A DNA stretch of 64,000 nucleotides from Cognatishimia sp. 1_MG-2023 (GTDB lineage Bacteria > Pseudomonadota > Alphaproteobacteria > Rhodobacterales > Rhodobacteraceae), in contig NZ_JAUORX010000005.1 of assembly GCF_030548175.1 (NCBI RefSeq), forward strand, positions 1 through 64,000, read 5' to 3'. Position numbers and translations under genes: made by a program. Of the stretch, positions 34,271 through 44,565 are shown in pieces (positions within the stretch are counted from its first letter, which is position 1; each line of letters begins with the position of its first letter). The notes below the pieces were generated by a model. It was not told the origin of the DNA and ran no database searches. It saw only the letters and a list, made by a program, of their open reading frames with translations.

Positions 34271-35638
34271 TTACCGATATGTCACTTGCTTAACAGCCGC
34301 GATCACTTCGTCGGTTGTCAGCAGTGCCAGCTTTTCAAGGTTCGCCGCATAGGGCATCGGAACGTCTTTGCCTGTGCAGTTGATCACCGGTGCATCCAGA
34401 TAGTCGAATGCCTTTTCCATGATCGTCGCCGACAGATGGTTGCCGATAGAGCCAACCGGCCAGCCTTCTTCAACAGTCACGCAGCGGTTGGTCTTCATCA
34501 CCGATGCCAGCACCGTATCATAATCAATCGGGCGCAAACTACGCAGATCAATCACTTCCGCCGAAATACCATCTTCGGCCAGCTTATCCGCCGCCTCCAA
34601 TGCGTATTTCATGCCAATACCAAAGCTGACGATGGTCACATCATCCCCTTGGCGCCACACGCGGGCTTTACCGATTGGAACCGTAAAGTCATCCATGACA
34701 GGCACGTCAAAGGACTGACCATATAGGATTTCGTTTTCCAAGAAGATCACCGGGTTCGGGTCACGAATAGCGCTCTTCAATAGCCCCTTTGCGTCACTCG
34801 CCGAATAGGGCATGACCACCTTCAACCCAGGGATCTGCGCATACCACGCCGCGTAGTCCTGTGAGTGCTGCGCACCCACACGCGCTGCCGCACCATTCGG
34901 GCCACGGAACACAATCGGGCAACCCATCTGACCACCAGACATATACAATGTCTTAGCTGCCGAATTGATAATGTGATCAATCGCTTGCATCGCGAAGTTA
35001 AAGGTCATGAATTCAACGATTGGCTTCAAGCCTGCAAAGGCAGACCCCACCGCGATACCCGCAAAACCATGCTCTGTGATCGGCGTATCAATCACCCGTT
35101 TACTACCGAACTCATCCAGCAGACCTTGGGAAATCTTATACGCACCCTGATACTCAGCAACCTCTTCGCCCATCAAATAGACGTCTTCGTCACCTTTCAT
35201 CTCTTCGGCCATCGCGTCACGCAAGGCTTCCCGAACAGTCGTAGACCGCACCTCGGTGCCTTCAGGCCAATCAGGTTCGACGTTCATCACAGGCACAGGC
35301 TCTGCCGTCACGCTCGCAGCAACCGGCGCCTCGGCCTGTGCCGGGGCAGGTGCGGCGCTGGCTGCTGCCGGAGCAGGGGTCGCGCCTGCCTCTTCGCCCT
35401 CAGCCAACAACACAGCAATCGCGGTGTTCACAGCCACGTTCTCTGACCCTTCAGCGACCAAAATCTGACCGATGGTACCTTCGTCCACCGCTTCAAATTC
35501 CATCGTCGCTTTGTCGGTTTCAATCTCTGCGATGATGTCACCAGAGGACACTTCATCACCTTCCTTCACCAGCCATTTGGCCAATGTGCCTTCTTCCATC
35601 GTTGGCGACAGGGCGGGCATTAGAATTTCAATAGCCAT
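34271..35638 (-). CDS. pdhB: Pyruvate dehydrogenase E1 beta subunit with N-terminal lipoyl domain
   Basis: A 455-residue protein. Residues 1-80 form a lipoyl domain nearly identical to that of PdhC (Lys43 in ETDKATMEF), joined by an Ala/Pro linker to the E1 beta transketolase-like domain (about 125-455). A lipoyl domain on E1 beta is known in several alphaproteobacteria. The near-identity of the two lipoyl domains suggests recent exchange between the adjacent genes. 12-nt gaps on both sides. Confidence 0.95.
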   Translation of the reverse strand: MAIEILMPALSPTMEEGTLAKWLVKEGDEVSSGDIIAEIETDKATMEFEAVDEGTIGQILVAEGSENVAVNTAIAVLLAEGEEAGATPAPAAASAAPAPAQAEAPVAASVTAEPVPVMNVEPDWPEGTEVRSTTVREALRDAMAEEMKGDEDVYLMGEEVAEYQGAYKISQGLLDEFGSKRVIDTPITEHGFAGIAVGSAFAGLKPIVEFMTFNFAMQAIDHIINSAAKTLYMSGGQMGCPIVFRGPNGAAARVGAQHSQDYAAWYAQIPGLKVVMPYSASDAKGLLKSAIRDPNPVIFLENEILYGQSFDVPVMDDFTVPIGKARVWRQGDDVTIVSFGIGMKYALEAADKLAEDGISAEVIDLRSLRPIDYDTVLASVMKTNRCVTVEEGWPVGSIGNHLSATIMEKAFDYLDAPVINCTGKDVPMPYAANLEKLALLTTDEVIAAVKQVTYR

Positions 35639-35650
35639 CGTTCTCTCTCC

Positions 35651-36640
35651 TTACGCCAAAATATCCGTCCACAGCTCGCTTTCAGCGGGCAGTGGGCTGT
35701 TCTTTGAAAATTCGGCGCTCTCGTTCACCACGGCTTTGATCTCTTTATCGATGGCCTTCAGGTCGTCTTCTGTGGCGTGTTTGCCTTCCAAAAGCATCTC
35801 ACGCACGCGCTCAATCGGGTCACGCTCTGACCGGACTTTCTGTACTTCTTCGCGCGTGCGGTACTTTGCTGGGTCTGACATCGAATGCCCACGATAGCGA
35901 TAGGTCTTTACCTCAAGGATATACGGACCCTTGCCAGCCCGGCAGTGCGCCACAGCCTTTTCGCCCGCTTCTTTTACGGCCAAAACATCCATGCCATCCA
36001 CAACTTCGCCTTTAATCCCAAAGGCTTCGCCGCGTGTGTAAATATCTGCCGAAGAGGTCGACCGCGCCTGCGCAGTCCCCATCGCATATTGGTTGTTCTC
36101 GATCACAAAGACCACCGGCAGGTCCCAAAGGGCCGCCATGTTAAACGTCTCATAAACCTGACCTTGGTTCGCCGCACCATCACCGAAATAGGTAAAGGTC
36201 ACACGCCCATTGCCTTTGTATTTATCCGCAAACGCCAGTCCCGCACCAATCGGCACCTGAGCCGCCACAATCCCGTGGCCCCCATAGAAATGCTTCTCTT
36301 TGCTGAACATATGCATAGAGCCGCCTTTGCCTTTGGAGTAACCGCCTTCGCGGCCCGTCAGCTCTGCCATCACGCCATTTGGGTCCATGCCACAGGCCAA
36401 CATATGCCCGTGATCGCGGTACGAGGTGACACGCTTGTCGCCTTCCTCCGCCGCAGCCTCAAGGCCGACAACAACCGCTTCTTGTCCGATATACAGGTGA
36501 CAAAAGCCGCCAATCAGCCCCATTCCGTACAATTGACCCGCTTTTTCTTCAAAGCGTCGGATCAAGAGCATTTCTTTGTAAAATTCAGTCAGCTCATCGC
36601 CACTGACATTTGGCTTCTTCGCAGCTTTTTTCGCAGCCAT
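35651..36640 (-). CDS. pdhA: Pyruvate dehydrogenase E1 alpha subunit
   Basis: A 329-residue subunit binding thiamine diphosphate. The TPP motif GDGAANQGQVYETFNMA (about 165) ends with the VIENN segment, and the phosphorylation-loop-like YRGHSMSDP is present. The N-terminus MAAKKAAKKPNVSG follows a GGAGGT site 9 nt before ATG 36640, which fixes the start (the frame is open 21 nt further). First gene of the operon; E3 (lpdA) is at 58 kb. Confidence 0.96.
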   Translation of the reverse strand: MAAKKAAKKPNVSGDELTEFYKEMLLIRRFEEKAGQLYGMGLIGGFCHLYIGQEAVVVGLEAAAEEGDKRVTSYRDHGHMLACGMDPNGVMAELTGREGGYSKGKGGSMHMFSKEKHFYGGHGIVAAQVPIGAGLAFADKYKGNGRVTFTYFGDGAANQGQVYETFNMAALWDLPVVFVIENNQYAMGTAQARSTSSADIYTRGEAFGIKGEVVDGMDVLAVKEAGEKAVAHCRAGKGPYILEVKTYRYRGHSMSDPAKYRTREEVQKVRSERDPIERVREMLLEGKHATEDDLKAIDKEIKAVVNESAEFSKNSPLPAESELWTDILA

Positions 36641-36972
36641 TAGGTGCAGACCTCCCCGCATGATTTCCAGTGTTCAGAGATTAAGTTGGCGCGCAACTTG
36701 ATTTCGAAACACCTACAACATCCATTATTCCAGAACACTTCGCATCAAACCTCTAACAGGTCCTTTCGCAAAGCATTTTAGTTTAGCCTTAAACTATAGG
36801 CCAAACCATGAAACCACGGGTCGCGCAGGTTATCCAGAGGAAAAGTGAAATTTGGGTGGGGATGGGCGTATCTTTGAGGTGGTGCGATTTCGGCAAGATG
36901 TATTAGCTTTGGGGTGGGTGGTCGTTTCCAGAACAGCCTAGCAATAGATGTGCGAATGGTTGCTTCGAACCT
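36641..36972. other. Non-coding region upstream of pdhA
   Basis: About 330 nt without a credible gene. It should hold the pdhA promoter (minus strand). A 16-bp inverted repeat AGTTTA-GCCT-TAAACT lies at 36780-36795, about 140 nt from the pdhA start, and may be an operator. No clear -35/-10 pair was found. Confidence 0.5.
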
Positions 36973-37614
36973 CTAGTGACCGGTTTCTTTTGAGTTAATA
37001 CGCTCCCAATACGCATCGACGTTAGACGAGAATTCGTTGAGGCGCTTGGTATAACGCTTTTCATGATCTAGATTTCGAGCCAGCTTTAGCTCATTCTTGA
37101 GTTCAAGCAATTCACCTTGAAGATTACTGTGATCTAGAAGAAGTCCAGCCGGCCACTCGTGGTCTATATACTCAAATGAACTTACTAGTTCTTCGAGTAG
37201 AGTCTGTTTGAATAGCTTGTTCTCCGGTTCGCACGCGCTTGCGCGTTTGAGTAATTCTATTGGCCCTAAAGCAGTGGCGATGTCTTTGGCATCTGGAGTT
37301 TCGGCGACATTTTCCCAAGTTATGGCGAGCATAAACATTGCTTCCGGATCGCCCTTTTCAAAGCTAGCTCGAATTGCTGGGAATACAATTTGCAGATAAA
37401 TATCATGCTGAATTCGCCCACGCACGCGAACTAAGGCTCTCAATTCGTCGAAATGCTTCAGTACCCAAGTCTCTTTTTCATTTTGAGAAGGTAAAGACCT
37501 GATAAGCGCCTTTACAGCAGTTTTAGCCTGCGCCCTTAAGCCCAGACTGGCAAACTCTAAGTAAGCTTGAAAATGGCGTTCGGATGGAATGTTGTTGTCG
37601 TTTAACATGCACAT
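36973..37614 (-). CDS. Hypothetical helical protein
   Basis: A 213-residue protein that I do not recognise. It is almost wholly alpha-helical with paired-helix stretches (ERHFQAYLEFASLGLRAQAK; GDPEAMFMLAITWENVAET; LLKRASACEPENKLFKQTL) that hint at TPR/SEL1-like repeats, and ends with a charged coil (NELKLARNLDHEKRY). No signal peptide or transmembrane helix. The gene is AT-richer than its neighbours and has no obvious ribosome-binding site, so it may be acquired. ATG 37608 is an alternative start. Confidence 0.65.
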   Translation of the reverse strand: MCMLNDNNIPSERHFQAYLEFASLGLRAQAKTAVKALIRSLPSQNEKETWVLKHFDELRALVRVRGRIQHDIYLQIVFPAIRASFEKGDPEAMFMLAITWENVAETPDAKDIATALGPIELLKRASACEPENKLFKQTLLEELVSSFEYIDHEWPAGLLLDHSNLQGELLELKNELKLARNLDHEKRYTKRLNEFSSNVDAYWERINSKETGH

Positions 37615-37706
37615 GTTTGTATCGATAATTCTGCATATGAATTCTCGCGACGACTATTTCGTCCGAAAATCAGCCCTCAACATCCAGAATAACAAGGGCG
37701 TTAACC

Positions 37707-38009
37707 TTAACGAATAACCATCTCATCCGCGCGCAGCATGCCTAAAACGCTCCGGGCTTGCTGATCCAATAGGTCAACATCCAGATAGTCATCAGAGAGA
37801 CGGCGGGTTAGGTTTTCCATACGCGCGACGTCGACTTTCATCGCAGCCAATTCGCGTTCTAGGACTTGTGTTTCAGCAGAAATCTCCGCCCGACGAAACA
37901 ATCCATAATCCCCCTGCACAGCGGCAAAGGTGAAATAAACTGCTAAGCTGAACGCAACCCCGTAGAACAGGGCGACTCCAACGGCCGGGCGGGATTTTGT
38001 GACTGCCAT
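37707..38009 (-). CDS. Septum formation initiator (FtsB/DivIC-like)
   Basis: A 100-residue bitopic protein. A short cytoplasmic tail precedes a transmembrane helix (VALFYGVAFSLAVYFTFAAV, about 11-30) and a periplasmic coiled coil (AEISAETQVLERELAAMKVD). Family members join FtsL and FtsQ in the division complex. A similar gene stands near the pdh genes in many alphaproteobacteria. Confidence 0.9.
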   Translation of the reverse strand: MAVTKSRPAVGVALFYGVAFSLAVYFTFAAVQGDYGLFRRAEISAETQVLERELAAMKVDVARMENLTRRLSDDYLDVDLLDQQARSVLGMLRADEMVIR

Positions 38010-38193
38010 GTCTGCCTCAGTAAAGTGGGGCCTTTGCGACCCTCTGATATCGTTATGCCATAGGCGATTCGCTATGTGAATCCCTAAAATGAAATGCGAT
38101 TCGTTTTTTTGCCCTTAGACTCAAACTGTTACCAAAAAGACTCTGATTGATTTGTGTCGCCACTGCGTTAGCCTAGTTGCAGGAGGAGTTCTC

Positions 38194-39819
38194 ATGCCCA
38201 AGCTTCCGCCACGTGCCGATCTTGATACTCATGACGTAACCAACCAGCCGGGAAAAGCCCCGCCGCACGACCTATGGGCGCGTGACCCCGCGCTGCAAAC
38301 CTACGCAAAGGCCAATGGCGCCGATACGTCCAACCTTGCCCAAACCGGCGCGATCTACGCGGACGATGTGCTGCACACCGCTGCCGCCGATGCGCGCCGT
38401 GATCCACCTAGGCTTGTAACCTACGACGCGGCGGGCCGCCGTCTGGACGAGGTGCATTTTAACACCGGATACCACCAGGTCATGCAAGTCGCGACCAAAG
38501 CCGGATACGCGAATTCTGCTTGGATTGCAGATAGCGGGGGCCATGCCACCCATGCAGCGCACGTCTATCTGCTCAGCCAATTGGAACCGGGGTGTTGTTG
38601 CCCCTTAACAATGACTTACGCCGCACAGCCCGTGTTGGCCAAAGACCCGCCCATGGCCCAATTGTGGGCACCAAAACTGCAAAGCGCGCAATATGATCCG
38701 CGTGTTATGCCGGTCAATGAAAAGCTTGGCGCGACGCTTGGTATGGCCATGACAGAGAAACAAGCAGGCAGTGATCTGCGCCGCACCTCCAGCCGCGCAG
38801 AGCCAGATGATGAGCTATATCGCATCTTTGGCCACAAATGGTTTTGTTCGGCCCCCATGTCTGATGGCTTTCTGACCTTGGCCCAAGCCCCCGGCGGTTT
38901 GACCTGTTTCCTTGTCCCACGTTGGCTAGATGGCGAACGCAACGGTATTCATCTACAACGGCTCAAAAACAAACTGGGCAATCACGCCAATGCCACCGCC
39001 GAAATCGAATTCGACGACGCCCTCGCTGGCAAAATCGGCGAAGAGGGCGAGGGCATCAAAACCATTATGGATATGGTGCAACACAGCCGACTTGATGCTT
39101 CGATCGCCCCCGCAGGCCTGATGCGCGCCGCTTTGTCAGAGGTCAGCCATTGGGCGCAATCCCGCCGAGCTTTTGGTCATGCGCTGATCGATCAGCCCCT
39201 CATGCAATCCGTCCTTGCCGATCTGGCGCTGGATGCAGAGGGCGCCTTGGCGCTGTCAATGTCTATGGCCGCCGCCTTTGATCGCGCGGATGATACCAGC
39301 ACATCGCTGGCCCGTGTCGGCGTGGCGCTTGCCAAATACCTCAACAACAAACGCTGCGTGCATGTGGTGTCCGAGGCGATGGAAATCATAGGCGGCCTTG
39401 GCTACATCGAAGACACGCCACTGCCCATGCTTTACCGAGAGGCCCCGCTAAATGGCATCTGGGAAGGGGCAGGGAACGTCATCTGCCTCGACGTATTACG
39501 AACCCTGCGCAAAGACCGCACCGCCCAAGCCGCAATTGATGCGCAACTGGATGGTATGAAAGGCCGCGACCGCTACTTTGATGCAGCCCTTGGCATTCAC
39601 CGCAAACGCTGGCTTACCGTCCCGGACGAGGCAGAGGCACGCTGGTTCACCGAAAGCCTCGCAACACTCATGACTGGTGCCAGCCTGCTAGAAAATGCAC
39701 CAAACGAGATAGCAGAGGCTTATATTGGCTCACGCCTCAGCGAACACCGCGGCACAACTGCGGGCGCGTTAGGGTCGTTCAACACTCAAGCCATTCTGGC
39801 GCGTCTCACGGGCACTTAA
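38194..39819 (+). CDS. AidB-like acyl-CoA dehydrogenase
   Basis: A 541-residue flavoprotein, the same length as E. coli AidB. It has the extra N-terminal and C-terminal helices of this branch, SNSA-type core segments (GMAMTEKQAGSDLRRTSSRA; the GHKWFCSAPMSDGFL flavin region) and the helical domain with GGLGYIEDTPLPMLYREAPL and IWEGAGNV. AidB members are linked to DNA-alkylation defence, but substrate and role are unsettled. ATG 38194 follows CAGGAGGAG; the upstream frame is ignored. The aldolase on its right is convergent. Confidence 0.9.
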   Translation: MPKLPPRADLDTHDVTNQPGKAPPHDLWARDPALQTYAKANGADTSNLAQTGAIYADDVLHTAAADARRDPPRLVTYDAAGRRLDEVHFNTGYHQVMQVATKAGYANSAWIADSGGHATHAAHVYLLSQLEPGCCCPLTMTYAAQPVLAKDPPMAQLWAPKLQSAQYDPRVMPVNEKLGATLGMAMTEKQAGSDLRRTSSRAEPDDELYRIFGHKWFCSAPMSDGFLTLAQAPGGLTCFLVPRWLDGERNGIHLQRLKNKLGNHANATAEIEFDDALAGKIGEEGEGIKTIMDMVQHSRLDASIAPAGLMRAALSEVSHWAQSRRAFGHALIDQPLMQSVLADLALDAEGALALSMSMAAAFDRADDTSTSLARVGVALAKYLNNKRCVHVVSEAMEIIGGLGYIEDTPLPMLYREAPLNGIWEGAGNVICLDVLRTLRKDRTAQAAIDAQLDGMKGRDRYFDAALGIHRKRWLTVPDEAEARWFTESLATLMTGASLLENAPNEIAEAYIGSRLSEHRGTTAGALGSFNTQAILARLTGT

Positions 39820-39827
39820 ACGGTACA

Positions 39828-39860
39828 TAAAAAAATCCCGCCGGTTTTCACCGACGGGAT
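39828..39860 (-). terminator. Terminator of the aldolase gene
   Basis: Stem ATCCCG(T)CGG / CCG(G)CGGGAT with one mismatch. On the minus strand it is followed by a run of seven T, 25-57 nt after the aldolase stop. Confidence 0.9.
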
Positions 39861-39884
39861 CAAAACTCTCAACATCCAAGGGGC

Positions 39885-40778
39885 TTAGCCCGCGATGGAT
39901 GCTTCATAAATGCAGTCAATTGTCGCCGCGATTGTTGTGTTGAACTCGTCATCGCTTTGCTGCGCGCTTAGACCCTCGGTCAACGCACGAGAGAAGGATG
40001 CGATCATACCGCAGTTTTTGGACAGCATGTCGTTGGCTTGCTCACGAGAGTAGCCACCAGACAAAGCAACCGCACGCAGCACACGTGGGTGATCCACAAG
40101 CGCCTGATACTGGTTTGCTTTCTCAGGCAGCGTCAGCTTTAGCATCACGTTTTGATCGTCAGACAGGGCGTCCAACTGCGCTTTGATCTCAGCAACCAGA
40201 ATGTCTTCTGCTTCGGCTTTATCTGCAATGGTGATAGTCACTTCTGGCTCAACGATTGGCACTAGACCTTTTGCGATGATCTGTTTTGCCACTTCAAATT
40301 GCTGTGCCACGTTTTCTTTGATGCCCGCAGGGTTTGCCGCATCAATGACAGAACGCATTTTTGTGCCGAAAATACCCTTTGCAACGGCTTTGTCCAAAAG
40401 CGCGTCCAAGCCGGGGTTTGGGTTCATCAAACGAACGCCATTGGTTTCATCCGCCAAACCTTTGTCGATCTTCAAGAATGGCACAACGCCGCGATCTTCC
40501 CAAAGGTAGGTCGCTGTTGGCTTGCCTTGCATCTCGCTGTCCATAGTGCGTTCAAACAGGATCGCGCCAACCACTTTTTCACCGGTAAAGGCGGGGGCTT
40601 GGGCAATCCGTGCACGCATTTGATGGATCAGACCGAACATTTCGTCATCATTGTTATACGCGCTCTCGTCCACGCCATACATACGCAACGCTTTGGGCGT
40701 TGAGCCACCAGATTGGTCAAGCGCTGCAATAAAACCTTTGCCTGCGCGGATGAGGTCAGTCTGAGATTGTTTGGACAT
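39885..40778 (-). CDS. Fructose-bisphosphate aldolase, class I
   Basis: A 297-residue class I aldolase that splits fructose 1,6-bisphosphate through a lysine Schiff base, without metal. [15 protein letters not shown] and [10 protein letters not shown] are typical. The Schiff-base lysine is likely in [10 protein letters not shown] and the preceding acidic residues in VEPEVTI. Downstream of pgk with 137 nt between, holding a hairpin (40810-40854), so expression may be partly separate. Confidence 0.94.
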   Translation of the reverse strand: MSKQSQTDLIRAGKGFIAALDQSGGSTPKALRMYGVDESAYNNDDEMFGLIHQMRARIAQAPAFTGEKVVGAILFERTMDSEMQGKPTATYLWEDRGVVPFLKIDKGLADETNGVRLMNPNPGLDALLDKAVAKGIFGTKMRSVIDAANPAGIKENVAQQFEVAKQIIAKGLVPIVEPEVTITIADKAEAEDILVAEIKAQLDALSDDQNVMLKLTLPEKANQYQALVDHPRVLRAVALSGGYSREQANDMLSKNCGMIASFSRALTEGLSAQQSDDEFNTTIAATIDCIYEASIAG

Positions 40779-40809
40779 ATAAAGTCTACCTTGAAAATAA
40801 GGGAGTTTC

Positions 40810-40854
40810 GGAGAGTTTCGGAGTCGCCTTGCTAATAAGCGACCGAAACTCTCC
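40810..40854 (-). terminator. Long hairpin between pgk and the aldolase gene
   Basis: GGAGAGTTTCGG plus TCGC pairs with GCGACCGAAACTCTCC, with a two-base bulge and an 11-nt loop. The sequence GGAGTTTCGGAG is repeated in tandem at its left edge (40801-40821). There is no U-run, so it may be an RNA processing or attenuation site rather than a terminator. Confidence 0.6.
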
Positions 40855-40915
40855 TTGCAATGTGTGTAACGCTAACATTCCGCGAGAGATGAATATTTCC
40901 CGCGAAATAATCATA

Positions 40916-42094
40916 TTATTGATCCAGTGCCGCAACGCCGGGCAAAGTTTTGCCTTCCATCCACTCTAGGAACGCGCCGCCAGCGGTGGAGATATAGGTG
41001 AAATCCTTCGCCGCATCCGCGCCATTCAGCGCTGCAACCGTGTCACCACCCCCCGCAACAGAGATCAACTTGCCCGCTTTGGACAATTCCGCAGCCTTCG
41101 CCGCTGCCGCATCTGTGGCTGCGTTAAACGGTTCAATCTCAAACGCGCCCAATGGGCCGTTCCAGATCAATGTCTTTGCGCCGTCAAACACGCTCGCGAT
41201 TTTCGCAACGGTTGCCGGGCCAGCATCCAGGATCATCTTGTCTTCAGGGCAGGCGTCCGCAGCAACGGTTTCATTCGCCGCACCTGCTTTGAATTCAGCA
41301 GAGACCACGATGTCCGTTGGTAAAATAACTTCGCAATTCGCAGCCTTGGCTTTTTCCAAAATCTCAAGCGCAGTGTCTGTCATGTCATGCTCGCAAAGTG
41401 ATTTGCCAACATTGATACCCTGCGCTGCAAGGAAGGTATTTGCCATGCCGCCGCCAATCACCAAGTGATCAACCTTCGCAACCAAGTTGCCCAGCAATTC
41501 CAGTTTAGAAGACACTTTTGCGCCGCCAACCACAGCCACAACAGGGCGTTGCGGCGTTGCCAATGCGCCTTCTAGGGCGGACAATTCGGCTTGCATCAAA
41601 CGACCCGCACACGCAGGCATCAATTCAGCCACACCCGCGGTCGACGCATGCGCACGGTGTGCCGCGGAAAACGCATCGTTACAGTAGATGTCACCCAAAG
41701 TAGACAAGAAACCCGACATTTGCGGATCATTGGCTTCTTCCATAGGCGAGAAACGCGTGTTTTCGATCAACACAACTGCATCTTGCGGCAGGCCGAAAAT
41801 CTCATCGTGGCTTGGGCGTTCAATGAATGTCACCGCAACACCAAAGGCCGCTTCCAAAGCTGGCACCAAAGGTTTCAACGACATTTCAGGAACTGGTTTA
41901 CCCTTTGGACGACCAAAATGCGCCAACAGAATAGGGGAACCACCAGCTGCCAGAATGTCTTTGATTGTTGGCACGATGCGCTCAATCCGGGTGGCATCCG
42001 TCACCACGCCATTGTCCATCGGTACATTGATATCCACACGAACCAGAACGCGTTTGCCGCCTAGGTCCATATCATCCAGAGTTTTCCAAGCCAT
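40916..42094 (-). CDS. pgk: Phosphoglycerate kinase
   Basis: A 392-residue glycolytic enzyme (1,3-bisphosphoglycerate + ADP to 3-phosphoglycerate + ATP). The N-domain has [16 protein letters not shown] and [10 protein letters not shown]; the hinge/substrate residues are in [11 protein letters not shown]. The C-domain has [30 protein letters not shown] and the terminal GGGDTVAAL...TAGGAFLEW. Transcribed with the aldolase gene downstream. The divergent cyclophilin gene starts 128 nt away. Confidence 0.97.
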   Translation of the reverse strand: MAWKTLDDMDLGGKRVLVRVDINVPMDNGVVTDATRIERIVPTIKDILAAGGSPILLAHFGRPKGKPVPEMSLKPLVPALEAAFGVAVTFIERPSHDEIFGLPQDAVVLIENTRFSPMEEANDPQMSGFLSTLGDIYCNDAFSAAHRAHASTAGVAELMPACAGRLMQAELSALEGALATPQRPVVAVVGGAKVSSKLELLGNLVAKVDHLVIGGGMANTFLAAQGINVGKSLCEHDMTDTALEILEKAKAANCEVILPTDIVVSAEFKAGAANETVAADACPEDKMILDAGPATVAKIASVFDGAKTLIWNGPLGAFEIEPFNAATDAAAAKAAELSKAGKLISVAGGGDTVAALNGADAAKDFTYISTAGGAFLEWMEGKTLPGVAALDQ

Positions 42095-42221
42095 TTGCCG
42101 GTCTCCTAAAGGTCTTTGTTGCCTAGTTCTCTAAAGCAATCGCCCCATAGGTCAATGCTGGCCTTGGCATTCCGGCGCTCCATGATTAACTTGCCCTCAA
42201 ATTAGACAACAGGAGCGCCAA

Positions 42222-42731
42222 ATGGCCGACTATAAAGATCCCGAAAACACAATCCTGATGGAACTCAAAGACGGCACCGTTGCCATCGAACTTTTGCCAG
42301 ACGTTGCACCTTTGCACTCTGAGCGCATGAAGGAACTCGCGCGTTCCGGTCAGTACGACAACGTTTGCTTCCACCGCGTAATCGACGGCTTCATGGCGCA
42401 AACAGGCGACGTGGCCAACGGTAACATGGAAAACGACTTCAACCTACGTGCCGCAGGCACAGGTGGATCAAACCTGCCAAACGTCAAAGCTGAGTTCTCC
42501 AAACTGCCACACGACCGCGGCACATTGGGCGCAGCACGCTCCCAAAACCCAGATTCTGCGAACTCTCAGTTCTTCATCAACTTCAAAGACAACCACTTCC
42601 TGAACGGCCAATACACCGTTTATGGCCGTGTGATCTCTGGCATGGAACATGTTGACGCCATCGTAAAAGGCGAGCCACCTGCGAACCCTGACCGTATGGT
42701 TTCCGTGAAAGTTGCAGCAGATGTTGCGTAA
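42222..42731 (+). CDS. Cytoplasmic cyclophilin-type peptidyl-prolyl isomerase
   Basis: A 169-residue cyclophilin with no signal peptide. Catalytic-site segments are VCFHRVIDGFMAQTGDVANG (the FHRVI arginine) and SQFFINFKDNHFLNGQYTVYGRV. The following gene is a close paralogue with a signal peptide; the 3' end overlaps its start by 11 nt, so one mRNA yields cytoplasmic and periplasmic forms. Confidence 0.95.
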   Translation: MADYKDPENTILMELKDGTVAIELLPDVAPLHSERMKELARSGQYDNVCFHRVIDGFMAQTGDVANGNMENDFNLRAAGTGGSNLPNVKAEFSKLPHDRGTLGAARSQNPDSANSQFFINFKDNHFLNGQYTVYGRVISGMEHVDAIVKGEPPANPDRMVSVKVAADVA

Positions 42732-43272
42732 TCTCGCAATCATCGCATCTTTGGTGGCAAGCCCTGCGCTTGCCACTGGCATCCAAGTGCAAGTCGAAGG
42801 CGAGGGTGCAAACGGCACCATCAAAATCGACCTGTTCGAAGACGTGGCCCCAAAGCACGCCGAACGCATTGCCAAACTGGCAGAGCAGGGCGCATACGAT
42901 AACGTGGTCTTCCACCGCGTGATTGATGGCTTCATGGCGCAAACCGGTGATGTCGAACACGGCACCATGGGCAGCGACATGCGCCGCGCAGGCACTGGCG
43001 GTTCTGCTTTCCCAGACCTACCAGCCGAATTCTCGGACCTGCCGTTTGACGCAGGCGTTGTGGGCATGGCGCGCAGCCAGAACCCAAATTCCGCCAACAG
43101 CCAGTTCTTCATCATGTTTGATGCAGGTTACTTCCTGAACGGCCAATACACCGTTGTCGGAAAAGTCACCGAAGGCATGGATGTGGTTGATGCCATCAAA
43201 CGCGGCGATCAACGCTCCGGCGCCATCAAAGGCCAGCCAGACGTTATGAAAACGGTCACAGTCACCGAGTAA
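42721..43272 (+). CDS. Periplasmic cyclophilin-type peptidyl-prolyl isomerase
   Basis: A 183-residue paralogue of the preceding gene, with a signal peptide (MLRNLAIIASLVASPALA) and the same core (VVFHRVIDGFMAQTGDVEHG; SQFFIMFDAGYFLNGQYTVV). It would act on proline peptide bonds in the periplasm. ATG 42721 lies inside the 3' end of the first gene; TTG 42712 is less likely. A hairpin GCGGGGC/GCCCCGC follows at 43294-43316. Confidence 0.92.
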   Translation: MLRNLAIIASLVASPALATGIQVQVEGEGANGTIKIDLFEDVAPKHAERIAKLAEQGAYDNVVFHRVIDGFMAQTGDVEHGTMGSDMRRAGTGGSAFPDLPAEFSDLPFDAGVVGMARSQNPNSANSQFFIMFDAGYFLNGQYTVVGKVTEGMDVVDAIKRGDQRSGAIKGQPDVMKTVTVTE

Positions 43273-43356
43273 GACTTGGTCACAACACCGTGTGCGGGGC
43301 TATTCAAACGCCCCGCGCCAGCGCATCCTTTTTCCAATGAAAAATGGAGCGCACCC

Positions 43357-44331
43357 ATGTCCTTTCAAAAACTCTTTCTGGCCACCGCGCTGTGCCTTTC
43401 GGTGACAGCCGCCTCCGCCAATCCAAAATCTTGGGCCCGTGAATGGCCCACCACGGATTTCAACAACACCTCAATCTCCAACTGGTCCGAGATCATGTCC
43501 GGTGGCCCGCCCAAAGACGGCATTCCCGCCCTCAGCGATCCTAGCTTTATCAACGCCAGCGATGAATCTCGCATCGGCGACCGTGAGCCCGTCATTACCC
43601 TAGAAATAGACGGCCAAACCCCACGCGCCTATCCCATCCGCTATTTGACATGGCATGAGATCGTGAACGACAAGGTCGGCAACACCCCCGTCGCCGTCAC
43701 CTTCTGTCCGCTCTGCAACTCCGGCATCACCTTTGACCGCCGCACATCCGCAGGCGTGCTGACCTTTGGCGTCTCTGGCAAACTGCGCAATTCCGATATG
43801 GTGATGTATGACCGCGAAACCGAAACTTGGTGGCAACAAGCCATCGGGCAGGGGATCGTGGGCCAACTCAATGGCGTTGAGCTCACCACATTACCCACAT
43901 GGATGGAAAGCTGGGCCGAGTTCAAATCCCGCAACCCAGCAGGCCTTGTCATGGATGAACCCGGCTACAACCGCAGCTACGGCGCCAACCCGTATCGCGG
44001 CTACGACACATCCCGCAAACCGTTCTTGTACAATGGCGAGAACCCACCCCACGGCATTTCCCCACTCGCCCGCGTGGTCCGCGTCGGCGACCGCGCATGG
44101 CCGCTTGAACGTTTCGAAGCGACCCCCGAAGTCACCGAAGCAGGCGTGACCATCTCATGGAAACCCGGCCAAGCCTCAGCGCTTGACGGCGGCAACATCG
44201 CCAAATCCCGCGACGTCGGCTCCATCCGCGTCAAAGACGGGCAGGGCAACGATCTGCCCCACGACGTCATGTTCGCCTTTGCCTATCATGCGTTCTGGCC
44301 AGACGGGGAATGGATGCTCGGAAATAGATGA
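43357..44331 (+). CDS. DUF3179 domain protein, exported
   Basis: A 324-residue protein with a signal peptide (MSFQKLFLATALCLSVTAASA). The DUF3179 domain contains the cysteine-bearing VTFCPLCNSGITFDRR, VYD-type strands and DEPGYNRSYGANPYRGYDTS. The function of DUF3179 is unknown; the CPLC pair suggests redox or metal binding. ATG 43357 has GGAGCGC upstream. A decayed second copy of its 3' part lies at 46.1 kb. Confidence 0.9.
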   Translation: MSFQKLFLATALCLSVTAASANPKSWAREWPTTDFNNTSISNWSEIMSGGPPKDGIPALSDPSFINASDESRIGDREPVITLEIDGQTPRAYPIRYLTWHEIVNDKVGNTPVAVTFCPLCNSGITFDRRTSAGVLTFGVSGKLRNSDMVMYDRETETWWQQAIGQGIVGQLNGVELTTLPTWMESWAEFKSRNPAGLVMDEPGYNRSYGANPYRGYDTSRKPFLYNGENPPHGISPLARVVRVGDRAWPLERFEATPEVTEAGVTISWKPGQASALDGGNIAKSRDVGSIRVKDGQGNDLPHDVMFAFAYHAFWPDGEWMLGNR

Positions 44332-44353
44332 TCCTCTCAGAGCTTAGTAAAAG

Positions 44354-44379
44354 CGCCGCCCACATCGGGCGGCGTTTTT
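44354..44379 (+). terminator. Terminator of the DUF3179 gene
   Basis: Stem CGCCGCCC / GGGCGGCG with a 5-nt loop, then TTTTT, 22 nt after the stop. Confidence 0.93.
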
Positions 44380-44565
44380 CGTTGAAGCTCTATGAAGGTC
44401 ACTGCAAGGCCTTTTAGCGGGGCATCTTCATCGTACCAAGCCCGTCGTTTTGAACGCCTAAAAGGTGGCGTTATGGTCAAGCAGACTTGGATAGCAAAAA
44501 GTAAAATTCCCAAGCCATTGTTTTAACTTCGTAAAATATATCTGTGTGTTCTAAAATATTAATAC

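Noticed and set aside
36780-36795. CtrA site in the pdhA upstream region
   Set aside because: TTAA-type half-sites are present but not with the required 7-nt spacing; recorded only as an inverted repeat.
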